Shown piece after piece: positions 12,034-22,051 of a stretch of DNA of 64,000 bases; the stretch's first letter is position 1, and each line of letters begins with the position of its first letter. A program made the translations under genes and the position numbers. The notes under the pieces were generated by a model, which was not told where the DNA came from, made no database searches, and saw only the letters and a list, made by a program, of their open reading frames with translations. Source of the stretch: Dehalococcoidia bacterium (GTDB lineage: Bacteria; Chloroflexota; Dehalococcoidia; SZUA-161); the NCBI GenBank assembly GCA_030619685.1, contig JAUXAX010000001.1, positions 1 through 64,000 of the forward strand, in the 5' to 3' direction.

Positions 12034-12618
12034 ATGGAACCTGTACGTGCCTTTATTGCCATCCAATTGCCGAATTCAGTTAAGTCTGCCCTATCCCAAT
12101 TACAAGACAACCTCAAGCAAAGCGACCACGCTCCTGTGAAATGGGTTGACACCGACAGCATTCATCTTACTCTCAAGTTTCTGGGCAACATCGCCGCAGC
12201 AACGATACCAGAGCTAACGAAGGCGATCTCTGAAGCTGCGAGAGGAATCGCCCCCCTGCGACTGGAACTCAGCGAGCTGGGCGCCTTCCCCAATCTCCGC
12301 GCTCCTCGGGTAGTTTGGGTGGGGCTTGGCGGTGAAATAGCCACTCTATCTGTCATTCAAGAGAACATCGAGAGTGCTCTCATTCCCCTTGGCTTTCCAC
12401 CTGAAAGGCGAGCCTTCTCCCCCCACCTCACCCTGGGACGGGTTCGGGAGAGGGCCTCACCCGAAGAGCGGCGCCGTTTGGGAGAGGCTGTTGCCTCGCT
12501 AGAGATGAATACCAAGCTATCCTTCACGGTCGACTCACTCAGCCTCATGAGAAGTAGACTAACCAGGGAGGGTGCAGTCTATAGTTGTCTCTCCTCGGTT
12601 GCGTTGCAAAGTGGCTGA
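12034..12618 (+). CDS. thpR: RNA 2',3'-cyclic phosphodiesterase
   Basis: ThpR (LigT/2'-5' RNA ligase family) opens 2',3'-cyclic phosphates on RNA. Two copies of the H-x-T/S-x catalytic motif are visible, HLTLKFLG and HLTLGRVR, each preceded by hydrophobic strands as in the 2H phosphoesterase fold. The frame opens at 11986 inside the upstream gene, but the conserved protein starts MEPVRAFIAIQLP at ATG 12034, giving 194 residues, typical for the family. The cellular substrate is uncertain. Confidence 0.9.
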   Translation: MEPVRAFIAIQLPNSVKSALSQLQDNLKQSDHAPVKWVDTDSIHLTLKFLGNIAAATIPELTKAISEAARGIAPLRLELSELGAFPNLRAPRVVWVGLGGEIATLSVIQENIESALIPLGFPPERRAFSPHLTLGRVRERASPEERRRLGEAVASLEMNTKLSFTVDSLSLMRSRLTREGAVYSCLSSVALQSG

Positions 12619-12690
12619 GCGCACTGGGTTGCCAAAAATCTGCGGTTGTTATATACTGTTCAACGTCATAATAAGATGGGAGGTGGCTCT

Positions 12691-12906
12691 GTGGAGAACT
12701 TCGTTTTCCCTAAATGCCAGAAATGTAGCGCTGGTGACTTGGTGCCTCTGTCTGATTTCGGCAGCCAGGGGGCACCTATCCACTATAAAGTCTGGGTTTG
12801 TACCAATCCCGAATGTGGCTTCAACATGAAAATCAGAAATGGCGACATTTATATGGATGAGCCAATACTAAGCGGGACAGCGCATAGCTCTCGCTCCCGC
12901 TACTAG
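12691..12906 (+). CDS. Small zinc-ribbon protein
   Basis: From GTG at 12691 this encodes 71 residues with two cysteine pairs, CQKC near the N-terminus and CTNPEC about 30 residues later, a pattern expected for a single zinc ribbon. GGGAGGTGG (12678-12686) is well placed for the GTG; the longer frame from 12646 would have no ribosome binding site. The C-terminal tail is Ser/Arg-rich. Function unknown; it could be an RNA- or protein-binding accessory factor. It stands alone between thpR and the convergent sigA. Confidence 0.65.
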   Translation: MENFVFPKCQKCSAGDLVPLSDFGSQGAPIHYKVWVCTNPECGFNMKIRNGDIYMDEPILSGTAHSSRSRY

Positions 12907-12980
12907 ACGAATATACAGAACATATATTTGTCTTTACTGTTATAGCTTGGATGATGGGTGATAAAGAGGGGCAGGTTCGC

Positions 12981-14555
12981 TTACTCTAGATAGTCTTTTA
13001 GCTTCTTTGACCTGCTGGGGTGACGCAGCTTACGAAGTGCCTTAGCTTCGATTTGTCGGATGCGTTCCCTGGTAACGCCAAATTCCTTGCCAACCTCTTC
13101 TAGGGTGCGGCTGCGCCCGTCTTCGAGACCAAATCTCAGTTGGAGAACGCGACGCTCCCTGGGAGTGAGAGTGGAGAGCACTTCCTCAACCTGATCCTTG
13201 AGCAAGTTCAGTGAAGCGGCCTCCACAGGGGGCATGGTGGAGCGGTCTTCGATAAAGTCACCAAGGTGACTATTCTCCTCTTCTCCTATTGGCATCTCCA
13301 ATGACACCGGCTCTTGGGATATCTTGATAATCTCCCTTACCTTTTCAGGGGAAATATCCATACCCCTGGCTATTTCCTCGGAGGTCGGTTCGCGCCCATA
13401 CTCCTGGGACAGGCGTCTGCTCGTTCGAATAAGCTTGTTTATAGTCTCTACCATATGAACGGGGATGCGAATAGTACGTGCTTTGTCTGCTATATCCCTG
13501 GTGATCGCCTGGCGGATCCACCAAGTAGCATAAGTGCTGAATTTATACCCCTTGCGGTAGTCGAACTTCTCCACCGCCCGGATGAGTCCAATGTTACCCT
13601 CCTGAATAAGATCGAGGAGTGACATGCCTCGCCCGATGTATTTCTTGGCGATGCTGACCACAAGGCGAAGGTTAGCTTCGATTAGGTGCCGCTGTGCTTT
13701 GGCACCTTCCTCCTTCAAATGCTCCCAATGATCTCGCAGTTGAGGCTCCACTGGTTCGATATTATTTCGAAACTCGGGCTGTAAGGCTAAGCTGATCAGG
13801 TCAGAGAATGAGCATCTCTCCCCAACGACATGGAGCACATCCGGAGGAACAATGGCAATAAGGAGAGAAAGATTCTTGAGTGCCGCTTCCGCCTCGAGAG
13901 GACTTGTAGCAGTCCTCTCGACCACACTCTCTGACAAGCTCTGGGAGATCTCATTATCGATAGCGGTTCGCACCTTTGGGTCGAGAATTCGCTGGGACAC
14001 ACCAACCTGCCTTGGTAGATCGAGCTCCTCCTCCAATGCAATAATGAAAGGAGAAGCCTGACCCAACATGGTTAGTACGGCAATTGCGGTATCGATAGGG
14101 GAGGGAAATTGCCCGTATCTATTGAGCCATTGCTCTTCAATTCTCCTGAGGTATTTGCCTTCTTCCATCCTCCTCGCCAGCTGCTTCTCCTCTTTAGCGC
14201 TGAGCAGAGAAACACGCCCCATCTCCCGAAGGTACATCCTTACCGGGTCGTCGATCATTTCCTCCAGCTCCACCCCAGCCTCTTGCAGTTCTTCGACCTC
14301 AGCTTCCTCCTCCCAAATCTCGCTGTCAGTAGGCTCCACCACAGCCAAAACCCCTAGCCCGTCACCCCCCTTAGCCTTGTTCTCAGCTAGTGAGACAAAC
14401 ATGTGCTCCTCGCGCACTGCGCCTTCCCCGAGTTTCGACTCAGATGCAAAGATATCCTCTTCCTCGTGCTTGGTCACGGATGCATAGAGATCCTCTGGCA
14501 AGAGGTCGCCCTCTTCATAGAGAAATTCTTCGAGTTCCTTCGGTTCCTCTCTCAT
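12981..14555 (-). CDS. sigA: Primary RNA polymerase sigma factor (RpoD/SigA)
   Basis: This is the housekeeping sigma-70. Region 1.2 ([17 protein letters not shown]) is followed by a long spacer, region 2 with [20 protein letters not shown] and [10 protein letters not shown], region 3, and region 4 with a helix-turn-helix ending [17 protein letters not shown]. At 524 residues it is a full primary sigma, with a Glu-rich N-terminal region 1.1-like extension. The ATG overlaps the dnaG stop (ATGA), so dnaG and sigA are translationally coupled, part of the classical macromolecular-synthesis arrangement. Its consensus matches the promoters seen throughout the window. Confidence 0.97.
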   Translation of the reverse strand: MREEPKELEEFLYEEGDLLPEDLYASVTKHEEEDIFASESKLGEGAVREEHMFVSLAENKAKGGDGLGVLAVVEPTDSEIWEEEAEVEELQEAGVELEEMIDDPVRMYLREMGRVSLLSAKEEKQLARRMEEGKYLRRIEEQWLNRYGQFPSPIDTAIAVLTMLGQASPFIIALEEELDLPRQVGVSQRILDPKVRTAIDNEISQSLSESVVERTATSPLEAEAALKNLSLLIAIVPPDVLHVVGERCSFSDLISLALQPEFRNNIEPVEPQLRDHWEHLKEEGAKAQRHLIEANLRLVVSIAKKYIGRGMSLLDLIQEGNIGLIRAVEKFDYRKGYKFSTYATWWIRQAITRDIADKARTIRIPVHMVETINKLIRTSRRLSQEYGREPTSEEIARGMDISPEKVREIIKISQEPVSLEMPIGEEENSHLGDFIEDRSTMPPVEAASLNLLKDQVEEVLSTLTPRERRVLQLRFGLEDGRSRTLEEVGKEFGVTRERIRQIEAKALRKLRHPSRSKKLKDYLE

Positions 14556-16381
14556 TGAGCCTCTCTATAAGGAAAGCCTGTTTCAGTCCTTTCCTTCATC
14601 GTCTCGACCATCAGGGTATCAACTTCTATGATCCTCTGCTGGATAGTAGCTACACTTTCCGAGTCTAAATCTCCGGCACTAACCTTAGGCACATCTTCAG
14701 AGGTGATAAACTCCTCCTGGAGCCTCAACCTGCGCTCCTCAAGGCGGCGCATGCAGTCGGCAAGCGCTTTTTCCCGTTCCATTTCCCCCACAGGGGGTAG
14801 AGCCCTCTCAGAGAGCGCCTTAAAATGCCCCTGAAGCTCAACACCGATCCTTTGATTTGGGGCATAAACAGACGACGCATCGCGCCAGGCGGAGAATACC
14901 TCCCTGTTTTCACTACGCTCAAAATGCTCGGGGGTAAGCCCCTTGACTCTATCCCTCAGTTCCGGATGCTGTAGCAGCAAAGCAAGGCAGTACTCCTCCA
15001 GTGGGTCACCGGATGGGACAGGGGCAATAGGCTTCTTGGACTCGCCCCTCCTGACCTTCTCACTCCGAGTGCGATGCAGCCGTGCCGACATCCCTAAGAG
15101 CGTTCTCTCACTGACTCCCAGCAAACCAGCCAACTTCCCCAGATAGAACTCCCGCTGGACGTCATCCTCCAACTCAGCGATCAGGGGCAAGAGCTGCTCG
15201 CTTGCCAGCGACTTCCCTTCGGGCTTGGTGAGGTCCACTCTTGAAGGTATCACTGCAATAAGGTGATCCATTAAAGGTAGAGCCTGGTCAACCAACCGTT
15301 GCCATTCCTGAGGATCTTCTCGAATTACCGCATCAGGATCTTTGCCCTGGGGCAAGGGGATTATGCTTATCCCGGCCCTAAGCTTGGAGGTGGTTCCAAG
15401 CAAAGTAGGCATCTCCAAATCCTGCCGATCAAGCGAACGGCGAGCGACCTCGATGCCGCGCATAGTGGCGGCATCGCCAGCCACATCGGGATCAAGGGCG
15501 AAAGCCAAGCTCCTGGTCAATCCTCTAAGTATCCTTACTTGCTTCTCGGTAAGAGCAGTTCCCATCGAGGCCACCACGTTGGCAGTGCCATGCTGGTGAG
15601 CGGTGATAACATCCGTGTAGCCCTCAACGATAATCGCTAGCCCTCTCTCGCGGATCGCACCCTTGGCACGATCGATGCCATAGAGGACGCCGCTCTTGTC
15701 GAAAACCTCTGTTTGCGGCGAGTTTAGATACTTGGGTAAGGAGTCGTCTAAAGCACGGGCACCAAAGCCGACAACCTTACCTTTGATATCTCGGATAGGA
15801 AACATCAGTCGGTGGCGAAAGTAGTCATATGTTCTGCCTTCCTTTTCTCCAATTAACCCCGCTGCCAGGAGTTCCTTCTCACTAGAACCCAGCTCAGTGA
15901 GGTGCTTTTTCAGCCCTTCCCCTGGGCTGAAACCCAGCTGAAAGTCAGCAACGACCTCTTGGGTAAGCCCCCGCTTTTCGACATAATCTCGCGCTCGTTC
16001 AGCCATCGGGTCCTGCAGCAGCAGATTGTGGTAGTATTGCGCTGCTGCCTCGTTTATCCGATAAAGCCCGCCTTTGAGCTTGTCCTCAGCAGAGTCTTTT
16101 CTCTGAACCAGGGAGACGCCTGCTCTCCCCGCGAGCATCTTCAGCGCCTCGCTGAAGTCAATTCCCTCCCTTTTCATTACGAAGGAGACCAGGTCTCCAC
16201 CAGAGCCACAGCCAAAGCATCTCCAGGATTGTCTCTCGGGAAAGACAAAGAAGGAAGGCGTTTTCTCTTCATGAAACGGGCAAAGAGCCTTAAAGTTGCG
16301 CCCCGCTTTCTCCAGCTTGAGGTAACCGCCAACGATGTCAACTATATCCAATCTTTGCTTTATCTCATCGATGGTGCTCAT
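14552..16381 (-). CDS. dnaG: DNA primase
   Basis: DnaG makes RNA primers for replication. The 609-residue protein has the N-terminal CHC2 zinc finger ([11 protein letters not shown] then CFGCGSGGD), the RNA polymerase/TOPRIM core with IVEGYTDVI and [12 protein letters not shown], and a C-terminal helicase-binding region. The usual order dgt-dnaG-sigA is kept, with one base between dgt and dnaG and a four-base overlap with sigA. Confidence 0.97.
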   Translation of the reverse strand: MSTIDEIKQRLDIVDIVGGYLKLEKAGRNFKALCPFHEEKTPSFFVFPERQSWRCFGCGSGGDLVSFVMKREGIDFSEALKMLAGRAGVSLVQRKDSAEDKLKGGLYRINEAAAQYYHNLLLQDPMAERARDYVEKRGLTQEVVADFQLGFSPGEGLKKHLTELGSSEKELLAAGLIGEKEGRTYDYFRHRLMFPIRDIKGKVVGFGARALDDSLPKYLNSPQTEVFDKSGVLYGIDRAKGAIRERGLAIIVEGYTDVITAHQHGTANVVASMGTALTEKQVRILRGLTRSLAFALDPDVAGDAATMRGIEVARRSLDRQDLEMPTLLGTTSKLRAGISIIPLPQGKDPDAVIREDPQEWQRLVDQALPLMDHLIAVIPSRVDLTKPEGKSLASEQLLPLIAELEDDVQREFYLGKLAGLLGVSERTLLGMSARLHRTRSEKVRRGESKKPIAPVPSGDPLEEYCLALLLQHPELRDRVKGLTPEHFERSENREVFSAWRDASSVYAPNQRIGVELQGHFKALSERALPPVGEMEREKALADCMRRLEERRLRLQEEFITSEDVPKVSAGDLDSESVATIQQRIIEVDTLMVETMKERTETGFPYREAQ

Positions 16382-16382
16382 A

Positions 16383-17438
16383 TTAGTGCCCCTGGTGTCT
16401 GAAGGTGGAGACGCCGTGTTCCTCAGCTAGACTCAGCGCATAGTTGTCAGTCATCCCCGCGATGTAGTCCACCACCCCACGCTCTATATCAACGCCGCTG
16501 GCGTATTCGCTAGGAAGCTTATCTGGATTCTTGATAAAGTATTCGTACAGAAAACGTACCACGTGCCTTGCTCTTTCCGCTTCTGCCCTTGCTGTTTGAA
16601 CTTCGTATACATTCTGGAAAAGGAACTCACGCAGGTTATTCGCCGCCTCCAGAACTTGTGTACTCATGGTGATCACCGGCGTCTCACCCTCAACTAGACC
16701 CGTAGCCGACCAAGACTGATCAATAATATCGCAGACCATGGTATTGATCCTCTCCGAATTTGATGTCTCCAGGACGGCGACTGCTGATCGGGGTAGGTCG
16801 CCCTCATTGATAAGTCCGGCTCTTATGGCATCGCCAATGTCATGGTTGATATAGGCTACAGAATCAGCCAGCCTGCATATCTGAGCCTCCAGGGTGCTTG
16901 GAAGATCCCAGATATGGCCCAAAACATCCTGCCTATCCTTGGAATGTTTCAGGATGCCCTCTCTCACCTCCCAGGTTAGGTTGAGTCCCTTGCCCTCCTT
17001 CTCCAGCGATTCGACAACCCTTAAGCTTTGTTCATTGTGACTAAACCCCTGGGAACATAGACCGTTGAGCACCTCCTCTCCTACATGGCCGAAGGGGGTG
17101 TGTCCCAGATCATGGCCAAGGGAAATCGCTTCGGCAAGATCCTCATTCAGGTTTAGGGCACGAGCGATGGAGCGTGCGATCTGAGACACCTCCAACGTAT
17201 GGGTGAGCCGGGTAACATAGTGATCACCTAGGGGAGCGACGAACACCTGGGTTTTGTGTTTGAGCCGACGAAACGCTTTGGAGTGGATGATGCGGTCACG
17301 ATCACGCTGGAACTCGGTGCGCATCTCCGATGGAGCCTCAGCCCTCACCCTACCCCGGGTTAGCCTGCTTCTCGCTGCATGAGGCGATAAGCCCTCCTCC
17401 CTCTCCTCCAGCCGCTGGCGGATGCCATTGTGTGTCAT
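16383..17438 (-). CDS. dgt: dGTP triphosphohydrolase-like protein (HD domain)
   Basis: This 351-residue HD-domain protein resembles deoxyguanosinetriphosphate triphosphohydrolases, which cut dNTPs to nucleoside and triphosphate. It shows HSKAFRRLKHKTQVF, the RLTHTLEVSQIAR helix and the metal-binding GHDLGHTPFGH. It is the short bacterial form. Its place before dnaG is common in Gram-positive and Chloroflexi-type genomes and fits a role in balancing dNTP pools. Confidence 0.92.
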   Translation of the reverse strand: MTHNGIRQRLEEREEGLSPHAARSRLTRGRVRAEAPSEMRTEFQRDRDRIIHSKAFRRLKHKTQVFVAPLGDHYVTRLTHTLEVSQIARSIARALNLNEDLAEAISLGHDLGHTPFGHVGEEVLNGLCSQGFSHNEQSLRVVESLEKEGKGLNLTWEVREGILKHSKDRQDVLGHIWDLPSTLEAQICRLADSVAYINHDIGDAIRAGLINEGDLPRSAVAVLETSNSERINTMVCDIIDQSWSATGLVEGETPVITMSTQVLEAANNLREFLFQNVYEVQTARAEAERARHVVRFLYEYFIKNPDKLPSEYASGVDIERGVVDYIAGMTDNYALSLAEEHGVSTFRHQGH

Positions 17439-17449
17439 GGAGTATTCGC

Positions 17450-19717
17450 TTACGATGTCACTCTGGATAGTCTCTGCTCCGCAGCAGCGATGATTTCCCG
17501 GGTTTCATCAATGACATCTCGATTCACCGATACCGACGTGATTCCCCACTCCACAAGCTTCTCCGTGATCTCGGGATAGACCGAAGGGGCCTGCCCACAG
17601 ATAGAGCAAGTAGCTCCTCTTGCGACCGTAGCTTTAACCACTCTCTCGAGAGCGATAAGCACTGCCTCATTCCGTTCATCGAACTGCTCAGCAAGCACCT
17701 CGTTATCCCGATCGACCCCCAAGATAAGCTGGGTGAGGTCATTTGAGCCAATGGAGACGCCATCGAGCCCGACATTGAGGAACTTATCAATGAGAAAGAC
17801 ATTAGACGGCACTTCGACCATCATCCACAGCTTGAAGTCCTGAGAACGGTGCATCCCCTCGGCTGCCAGCATCTTCTTGACTTCAGCTAATCCAGCCACC
17901 GTGCGCACAAAGGGAATCATCACCCACAGGTTTCTATAGTTCTCCCTCACCCTCTTTATTGCCTCTACCTCCAGGCTGAAGATATCGCGTTCACGGATGT
18001 AGCGGGCAGCTCCTCTGTAACCAATCATGGGATTCTCTTCGTGTTCCTCGTACTCCTCACCACCCTTAAGGTGACGGTATTCATTAGTCTTGAAATCCGT
18101 AGTGCGGTACACAACCGGTCGAGGATCGAAGGCCTTGGCAAAGGTAGTGAGCCCTTCAGCAAGCCTAGATGTGAACTCCTCACCCCTGCCTTCCTTGAGC
18201 ATGTATCTCGGGTGCTCCCCGATCTCAGCGATCATGAACTCTGCACGAAGAAGCCCTACCCCATCGACATCGCGAGCAGCTGCAGCCTCAGCCAAGCTCG
18301 GGTCGGCGAGGTTGACATAAAGCTTGGTGCGAGTCTTGATTATCCCTTTAGCGGCTGGGGCAGGAGGAGCTGTTACTTTGGCAGTTACCCTGCCCTCATA
18401 GACCTTCCCCTGCGATCCATCTACAGTGACCACCTGGTCTGGCTGAAGTACCTGGGTGGCGGTGCTGGTTCCCACCACACAGGGGATTCCCAGCTCCCTG
18501 CTCACAATCGCAGCATGGCAAGTCCTACCACCTCGCTCGGTGACAATGCCCGTTGCCCGTTTCATCGCGGGCACAAAATCAGGGGTGGTCATCTCAGCTA
18601 CCAAGACGTCTCCTTCTTTCACCTCAGCTATCTTGGAGGCATCCACTACAATCTTCACCGGACCGGAACCAAGCCCGGGGCTTGCCGGAGAGCCGCTGAC
18701 CAGAACAGGTGCTTCGAGCACCTCCTCTGCTATTTCTTCACCGACCGACTTTAGCGTGGTTATAGGACGAGTCTGAACAATATAGAGTTCTTCACCTTCC
18801 TTAGCCCATTCGATATCCTGAGGAAATTGATAGAGTTCTTCGATCTTTGCACCAAGTCTGGCCAAGGTGACGATCTCATCATCGCTCAATTTCTGATTTT
18901 CCTGAACAGCCTCCGAAACCGGAAGCTTGATGTTGGCCTCCTCGATGCCCCCTCCCCCTTCTGGGCTTTTGACCAGGTGCCAATCCTGTTTGGCAATTCG
19001 TTTCTCTAAGATATCGAAACCGCCCTTATTCACTAGATAGAGGTCAGGGGTTATCTCTCCAGAGACAATAGCCTCGCCCAAGCCATAAACAGCTTCAATG
19101 GTGATCTTATCATCATTTGTTAGCGGTTCCACAGTGAACATAACACCGGCTGCCTCCGATTGCACCATCCTCTGCACCGGCACCGCAATCCCCACCTTGA
19201 GATGGTCAAGGCCTTGCTCGTGCCTGTAGAAGATGGCTCTGGGCTCAAACAGCGAGGCCCAGCATCCCTGCACCGCGACGATGACCTCCTCTTCACCCTG
19301 AACATTGAGAAAGGTGCGTTGCTGACCAGCAAAGGAGGCCTCGGGCAGGTCTTCGGCGGTGGCCGAGGAGCGTACCGCCACCAAGCCACCCATCTTACCG
19401 TAGGCTTCCCTTATCTCATCAGCAATGTGTTGAGGCATCGTGGCATTGGTTATCATATCTTTGATCTCAGTTGCGATCTGAAGGAGTTGCTCACTGTCAT
19501 CTGGGTTCAATGGTTCCAGAAGCTCCCCAATCTGCTGGTGGAGCCCCGCCTCGTCCAAGAAGAGAAAATAGCTCTCGGTGGTAACAATGAATCCCGGGGG
19601 CACCGGGATCGCCGCTTTGGTAAGCTCACCTAGGTTCGCCCCCTTCCCCCCAACCAAGAGCAGATCCTCTTTGTCAACCTCATCGAACCAAACGAGATAT
19701 TTGCCGTCTTTTTTCAT
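17450..19717 (-). CDS. ppsA: Phosphoenolpyruvate synthase
   Basis: PpsA converts pyruvate and ATP to phosphoenolpyruvate, AMP and phosphate, feeding gluconeogenesis. At 755 residues it contains the N-terminal ATP-binding domain (LVGGKGANLGELT, AVRSSATAEDLPEASFAGQQ), the swivelling phosphohistidine domain (GGRTCHAAIVSRELGIP, His at about residue 401) and the C-terminal PEP-binding barrel with the catalytic cysteine in CSICGQAPS. In an anaerobe it would work with the ferredoxin oxidoreductases. Eleven bases separate it from dgt downstream. Confidence 0.95.
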   Translation of the reverse strand: MKKDGKYLVWFDEVDKEDLLLVGGKGANLGELTKAAIPVPPGFIVTTESYFLFLDEAGLHQQIGELLEPLNPDDSEQLLQIATEIKDMITNATMPQHIADEIREAYGKMGGLVAVRSSATAEDLPEASFAGQQRTFLNVQGEEEVIVAVQGCWASLFEPRAIFYRHEQGLDHLKVGIAVPVQRMVQSEAAGVMFTVEPLTNDDKITIEAVYGLGEAIVSGEITPDLYLVNKGGFDILEKRIAKQDWHLVKSPEGGGGIEEANIKLPVSEAVQENQKLSDDEIVTLARLGAKIEELYQFPQDIEWAKEGEELYIVQTRPITTLKSVGEEIAEEVLEAPVLVSGSPASPGLGSGPVKIVVDASKIAEVKEGDVLVAEMTTPDFVPAMKRATGIVTERGGRTCHAAIVSRELGIPCVVGTSTATQVLQPDQVVTVDGSQGKVYEGRVTAKVTAPPAPAAKGIIKTRTKLYVNLADPSLAEAAAARDVDGVGLLRAEFMIAEIGEHPRYMLKEGRGEEFTSRLAEGLTTFAKAFDPRPVVYRTTDFKTNEYRHLKGGEEYEEHEENPMIGYRGAARYIRERDIFSLEVEAIKRVRENYRNLWVMIPFVRTVAGLAEVKKMLAAEGMHRSQDFKLWMMVEVPSNVFLIDKFLNVGLDGVSIGSNDLTQLILGVDRDNEVLAEQFDERNEAVLIALERVVKATVARGATCSICGQAPSVYPEITEKLVEWGITSVSVNRDVIDETREIIAAAEQRLSRVTS

Positions 19718-19846
19718 AACGTGAAACTTCCCCCCGGCTCTTTTTTTGATAGTGAAGATGTTAGTTTTGCTATTATAACATGTCGCAGTAATTTTTAAAG
19801 AAGCAATACTCCACTGAACAAACCTTAGTCAAAAAAGGGCTTCACA

Positions 19847-20086
19847 CTACTGTAGATTAGTCCCGCGAGGCACCTGGCTCCAGTCGCCCCAGGTAATCTT
19901 CTCAGGATCGCTGAACACCCCTTTCTCTTTGGCCAACTCCCTTATCTTCAGCAAAGTGGCGTTAACCTCGGGAGTGAGAAGCGTCCACTCATCCCCTGAT
20001 GGAATCCAGTAGGGAGAGGTGATGCGTATCGCCTTGCTGCCTTCTTTGACGTTGAGGTAGATCCCGAACTTGTCATGCTGCATCAT
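19847..20086 (-). CDS. Small hypothetical protein
   Basis: A 79-residue protein I do not recognise. It is a mixed sequence with no membrane segment and no cysteines; the segment ITSPYWIPSGDEWTLLTPEVN looks like a compact beta-rich core followed by a helix. The ATG overlaps the stop of ispH by four bases (20083-20086), which argues that it is translated and coupled to ispH. Confidence 0.6.
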   Translation of the reverse strand: MMQHDKFGIYLNVKEGSKAIRITSPYWIPSGDEWTLLTPEVNATLLKIRELAKEKGVFSDPEKITWGDWSQVPRGTNLQ

Positions 20087-20946
20087 AAACCTCTTTGCCG
20101 GTTCCCCTTGGCCATTTCATCCAGCGCTAGCGCTACCTCATCAATGGCCTCATTGGGAGTGGACGCCCCGGCGGTAATCCCAACGCGGCGATGTCCCCGA
20201 AGCCGTGAAGGATCGATCTCTGCTGCTGTCTCAATATGGTGGGTGGTGACACCAGTGTCTGCGCAAATTCTGGCAAGGTGCTTGGTGTTAGCGCTGTCTT
20301 GCCCGCCGACCACAAACATAAGATCCACCCTTTCCGCCAATTCAAGGGCAGCCGCCTGGTGTTTGCTCGTGGCACCGCATATGGTATTGAAGATGCGTAG
20401 CTCAGAGAACCTGGCGAATTTATGGGAGATAACCCGTGCCACAAATTCAGCAAAGCGCTGCTGGATCTGAGTGGTCTGGCAGAGAATGCCCAGGCGCCGA
20501 GGCAGGGCATCGAGCTGCGGAACCTCCAGCGAGGCGCTCGCCTTCTCACCAGCCCATCCAAGCACACCCCGAATCTCAGGATGGGCAGCATCGCCGAAAA
20601 CCAGCACCCAGAACCCCGCCTTCCCCAGTCTTTGAGCCACGACCTGCGCTTTGCGCACAAAGGGACAGGTGGCATCGATTACCTCAAGCCCCCGAGAATT
20701 CACCTGCTCCATAACCTCCGGAGCGACACCATGCGAGGCAATAGCAATGATACTGCCTTGTATCTCATCCAAACTCTCTGCCACGCTAACTCCATACCAG
20801 GCAAGCCTATCAACAACCTGCTGGTTATGGACAAGGGCGCCCAGGGTCTGAAGTGGACCTCGTTCCCGCGCCGCTCTTTCCACAAGCCGAATAGCCCGTT
20901 TTACCCCAAAGCAAAACCCCATTTCAGAGGCTCTTTCAATCTCCAT
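20083..20946 (-). CDS. ispH: 4-hydroxy-3-methylbut-2-enyl diphosphate reductase
   Basis: IspH is the last enzyme of the MEP pathway for isoprenoid precursors and carries an oxygen-sensitive [4Fe-4S] cluster. The three cluster cysteines are present: GFCFGVKRAI (Cys12), ATCPFV, and NTICGAT. The TAGASTPN motif near the C-terminus is intact. Its 287 residues are normal. It overlaps plsC by 11 bases upstream. The order cmk-plsC-ispH is an old bacterial arrangement; here cmk has collapsed. Confidence 0.95.
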   Translation of the reverse strand: MEIERASEMGFCFGVKRAIRLVERAARERGPLQTLGALVHNQQVVDRLAWYGVSVAESLDEIQGSIIAIASHGVAPEVMEQVNSRGLEVIDATCPFVRKAQVVAQRLGKAGFWVLVFGDAAHPEIRGVLGWAGEKASASLEVPQLDALPRRLGILCQTTQIQQRFAEFVARVISHKFARFSELRIFNTICGATSKHQAAALELAERVDLMFVVGGQDSANTKHLARICADTGVTTHHIETAAEIDPSRLRGHRRVGITAGASTPNEAIDEVALALDEMAKGNRQRGL

Positions 20947-21598
20947 TGTCGCTCCTCAAGCTGCCTCGAAGATTATAAGCACCTCGATAGCTCTCGGGCA
21001 AAAGCTCAGCGATGTGCTCCATGATCGAGTCAGAGTGTTGAGCCAACCTGGAACGAGTCAGTTTGTCTCCAGCAGAGGGCAGGAGAAATGGACGGCCTAT
21101 GGTCACGGTAATTTGTGGCCGATGCAAGATGAAGCCGATACCCTGCACTCGCTCGCTGCCGGTGATGGCCACGGGAAGTAGGGGGGCGCCGGAGTGAGCA
21201 GCCAGAAGCGATGTGCCGGGTTGAGGTGATTGCAGTTGAGCATTGGGACTCCTCTTCCCCTCAGGAAACATGCCGATCACCTCCTCATTTTTGAGCGCAG
21301 CGAGCGACCAGCGCAGCGCCGCCCTGTCCAACTGCCCCCGTCTCACTGGGAAGGCACCATAGCCTTGGACTATAGTCCTTGCCAGCAGCGAGCGAAAAAG
21401 TTCCTCCTTAGCCATAAAGCTAATCCTTCGTGGGATGCTAGCACCGAGAAGGGGAGGGTCGATGAGATTGTGGTGGTTGGCCACTATAATCAGGGGACCT
21501 CTTCGGGGAACATTTTCCTTGCCCTCGACCCGCCACCTGGTTAGGGCTATGAGCAGAGCTTTCATTGTAGTGGTGGCAGCATGGTAGAATAGTCTCAT
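20936..21598 (-). CDS. plsC: 1-acyl-sn-glycerol-3-phosphate acyltransferase
   Basis: PlsC adds the second acyl chain in phosphatidic acid synthesis at the membrane. The catalytic NHHNLIDPPLL (the HX4D motif), the PVRRG segment and FPEGKRS are visible. At 220 residues the length is typical. Its ATG overlaps the stop of the cmk relic as ATGA, so translation was probably once coupled to cmk. With cmk broken, the gene must rely on a new start of translation or on residual coupling. Confidence 0.92.
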   Translation of the reverse strand: MRLFYHAATTTMKALLIALTRWRVEGKENVPRRGPLIIVANHHNLIDPPLLGASIPRRISFMAKEELFRSLLARTIVQGYGAFPVRRGQLDRAALRWSLAALKNEEVIGMFPEGKRSPNAQLQSPQPGTSLLAAHSGAPLLPVAITGSERVQGIGFILHRPQITVTIGRPFLLPSAGDKLTRSRLAQHSDSIMEHIAELLPESYRGAYNLRGSLRSDNGD

Positions 21599-21867
21599 TG
21601 ACGTGCTTCGATAATGTCAACTATCCGGGCTAGCACCTGTTCCACGTCGAGGCCATCAATGCCGACGATCTCAGCATCTGCAGCTGGCTGAAGGGTGACA
21701 GAGCACTCTCGCTATCGAGCAGATACCGCTTCTCTAAGTCGCTGAGGATACGTTCATAGCGTGCCTGATCCCCGCGAACGTATATCTTCGGCTCCGCGTC
21801 CGGCAAAACCATGGTCCCAACACCCCGCTCCCGGACCATCTATAGCGACTGTCCTTGGCTTGAACAT
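21595..21867 (-). pseudogene. cmk: Cytidylate kinase remnant with large internal deletions
   Basis: The minus strand starts at ATG 21867 with MFKPRTVAIDGPGA, the beginning of the cytidylate kinase P-loop, then jumps directly (with a frame change) to VGTMVLPDAEPKIYV, which lies about 150 residues further on in an intact kinase. A second gap removes about 20 residues before YERILSDLEKR. A further frame change is needed to reach the true C-terminus, PAADAEIVGIDGLDVEQVLARIV, ending in TGA at 21597-21595 that still overlaps the plsC ATG. The LID and most of the nucleotide-binding core are gone, so no CMP kinase can be made from it. Either the gene is a fossil or the sequence suffered an assembly collapse. 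Confidence 0.8.
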
Positions 21868-22051
21868 ACCCTGTATGCAATGAATTTAGATTCTCAATTA
21901 TACCCCACCAAAAGTGATAGCGCAAACCTCAGCTATGCCTTCTGCGCTGGAAAACTACAACCAGCGAGCTTATCTCTGGTATCAAGAGGAAAGAAGGTAT
22001 GCCTAGGTACAGCTCACGCTTGGTACGGCGCGGAACCAGATCATATGTGAC

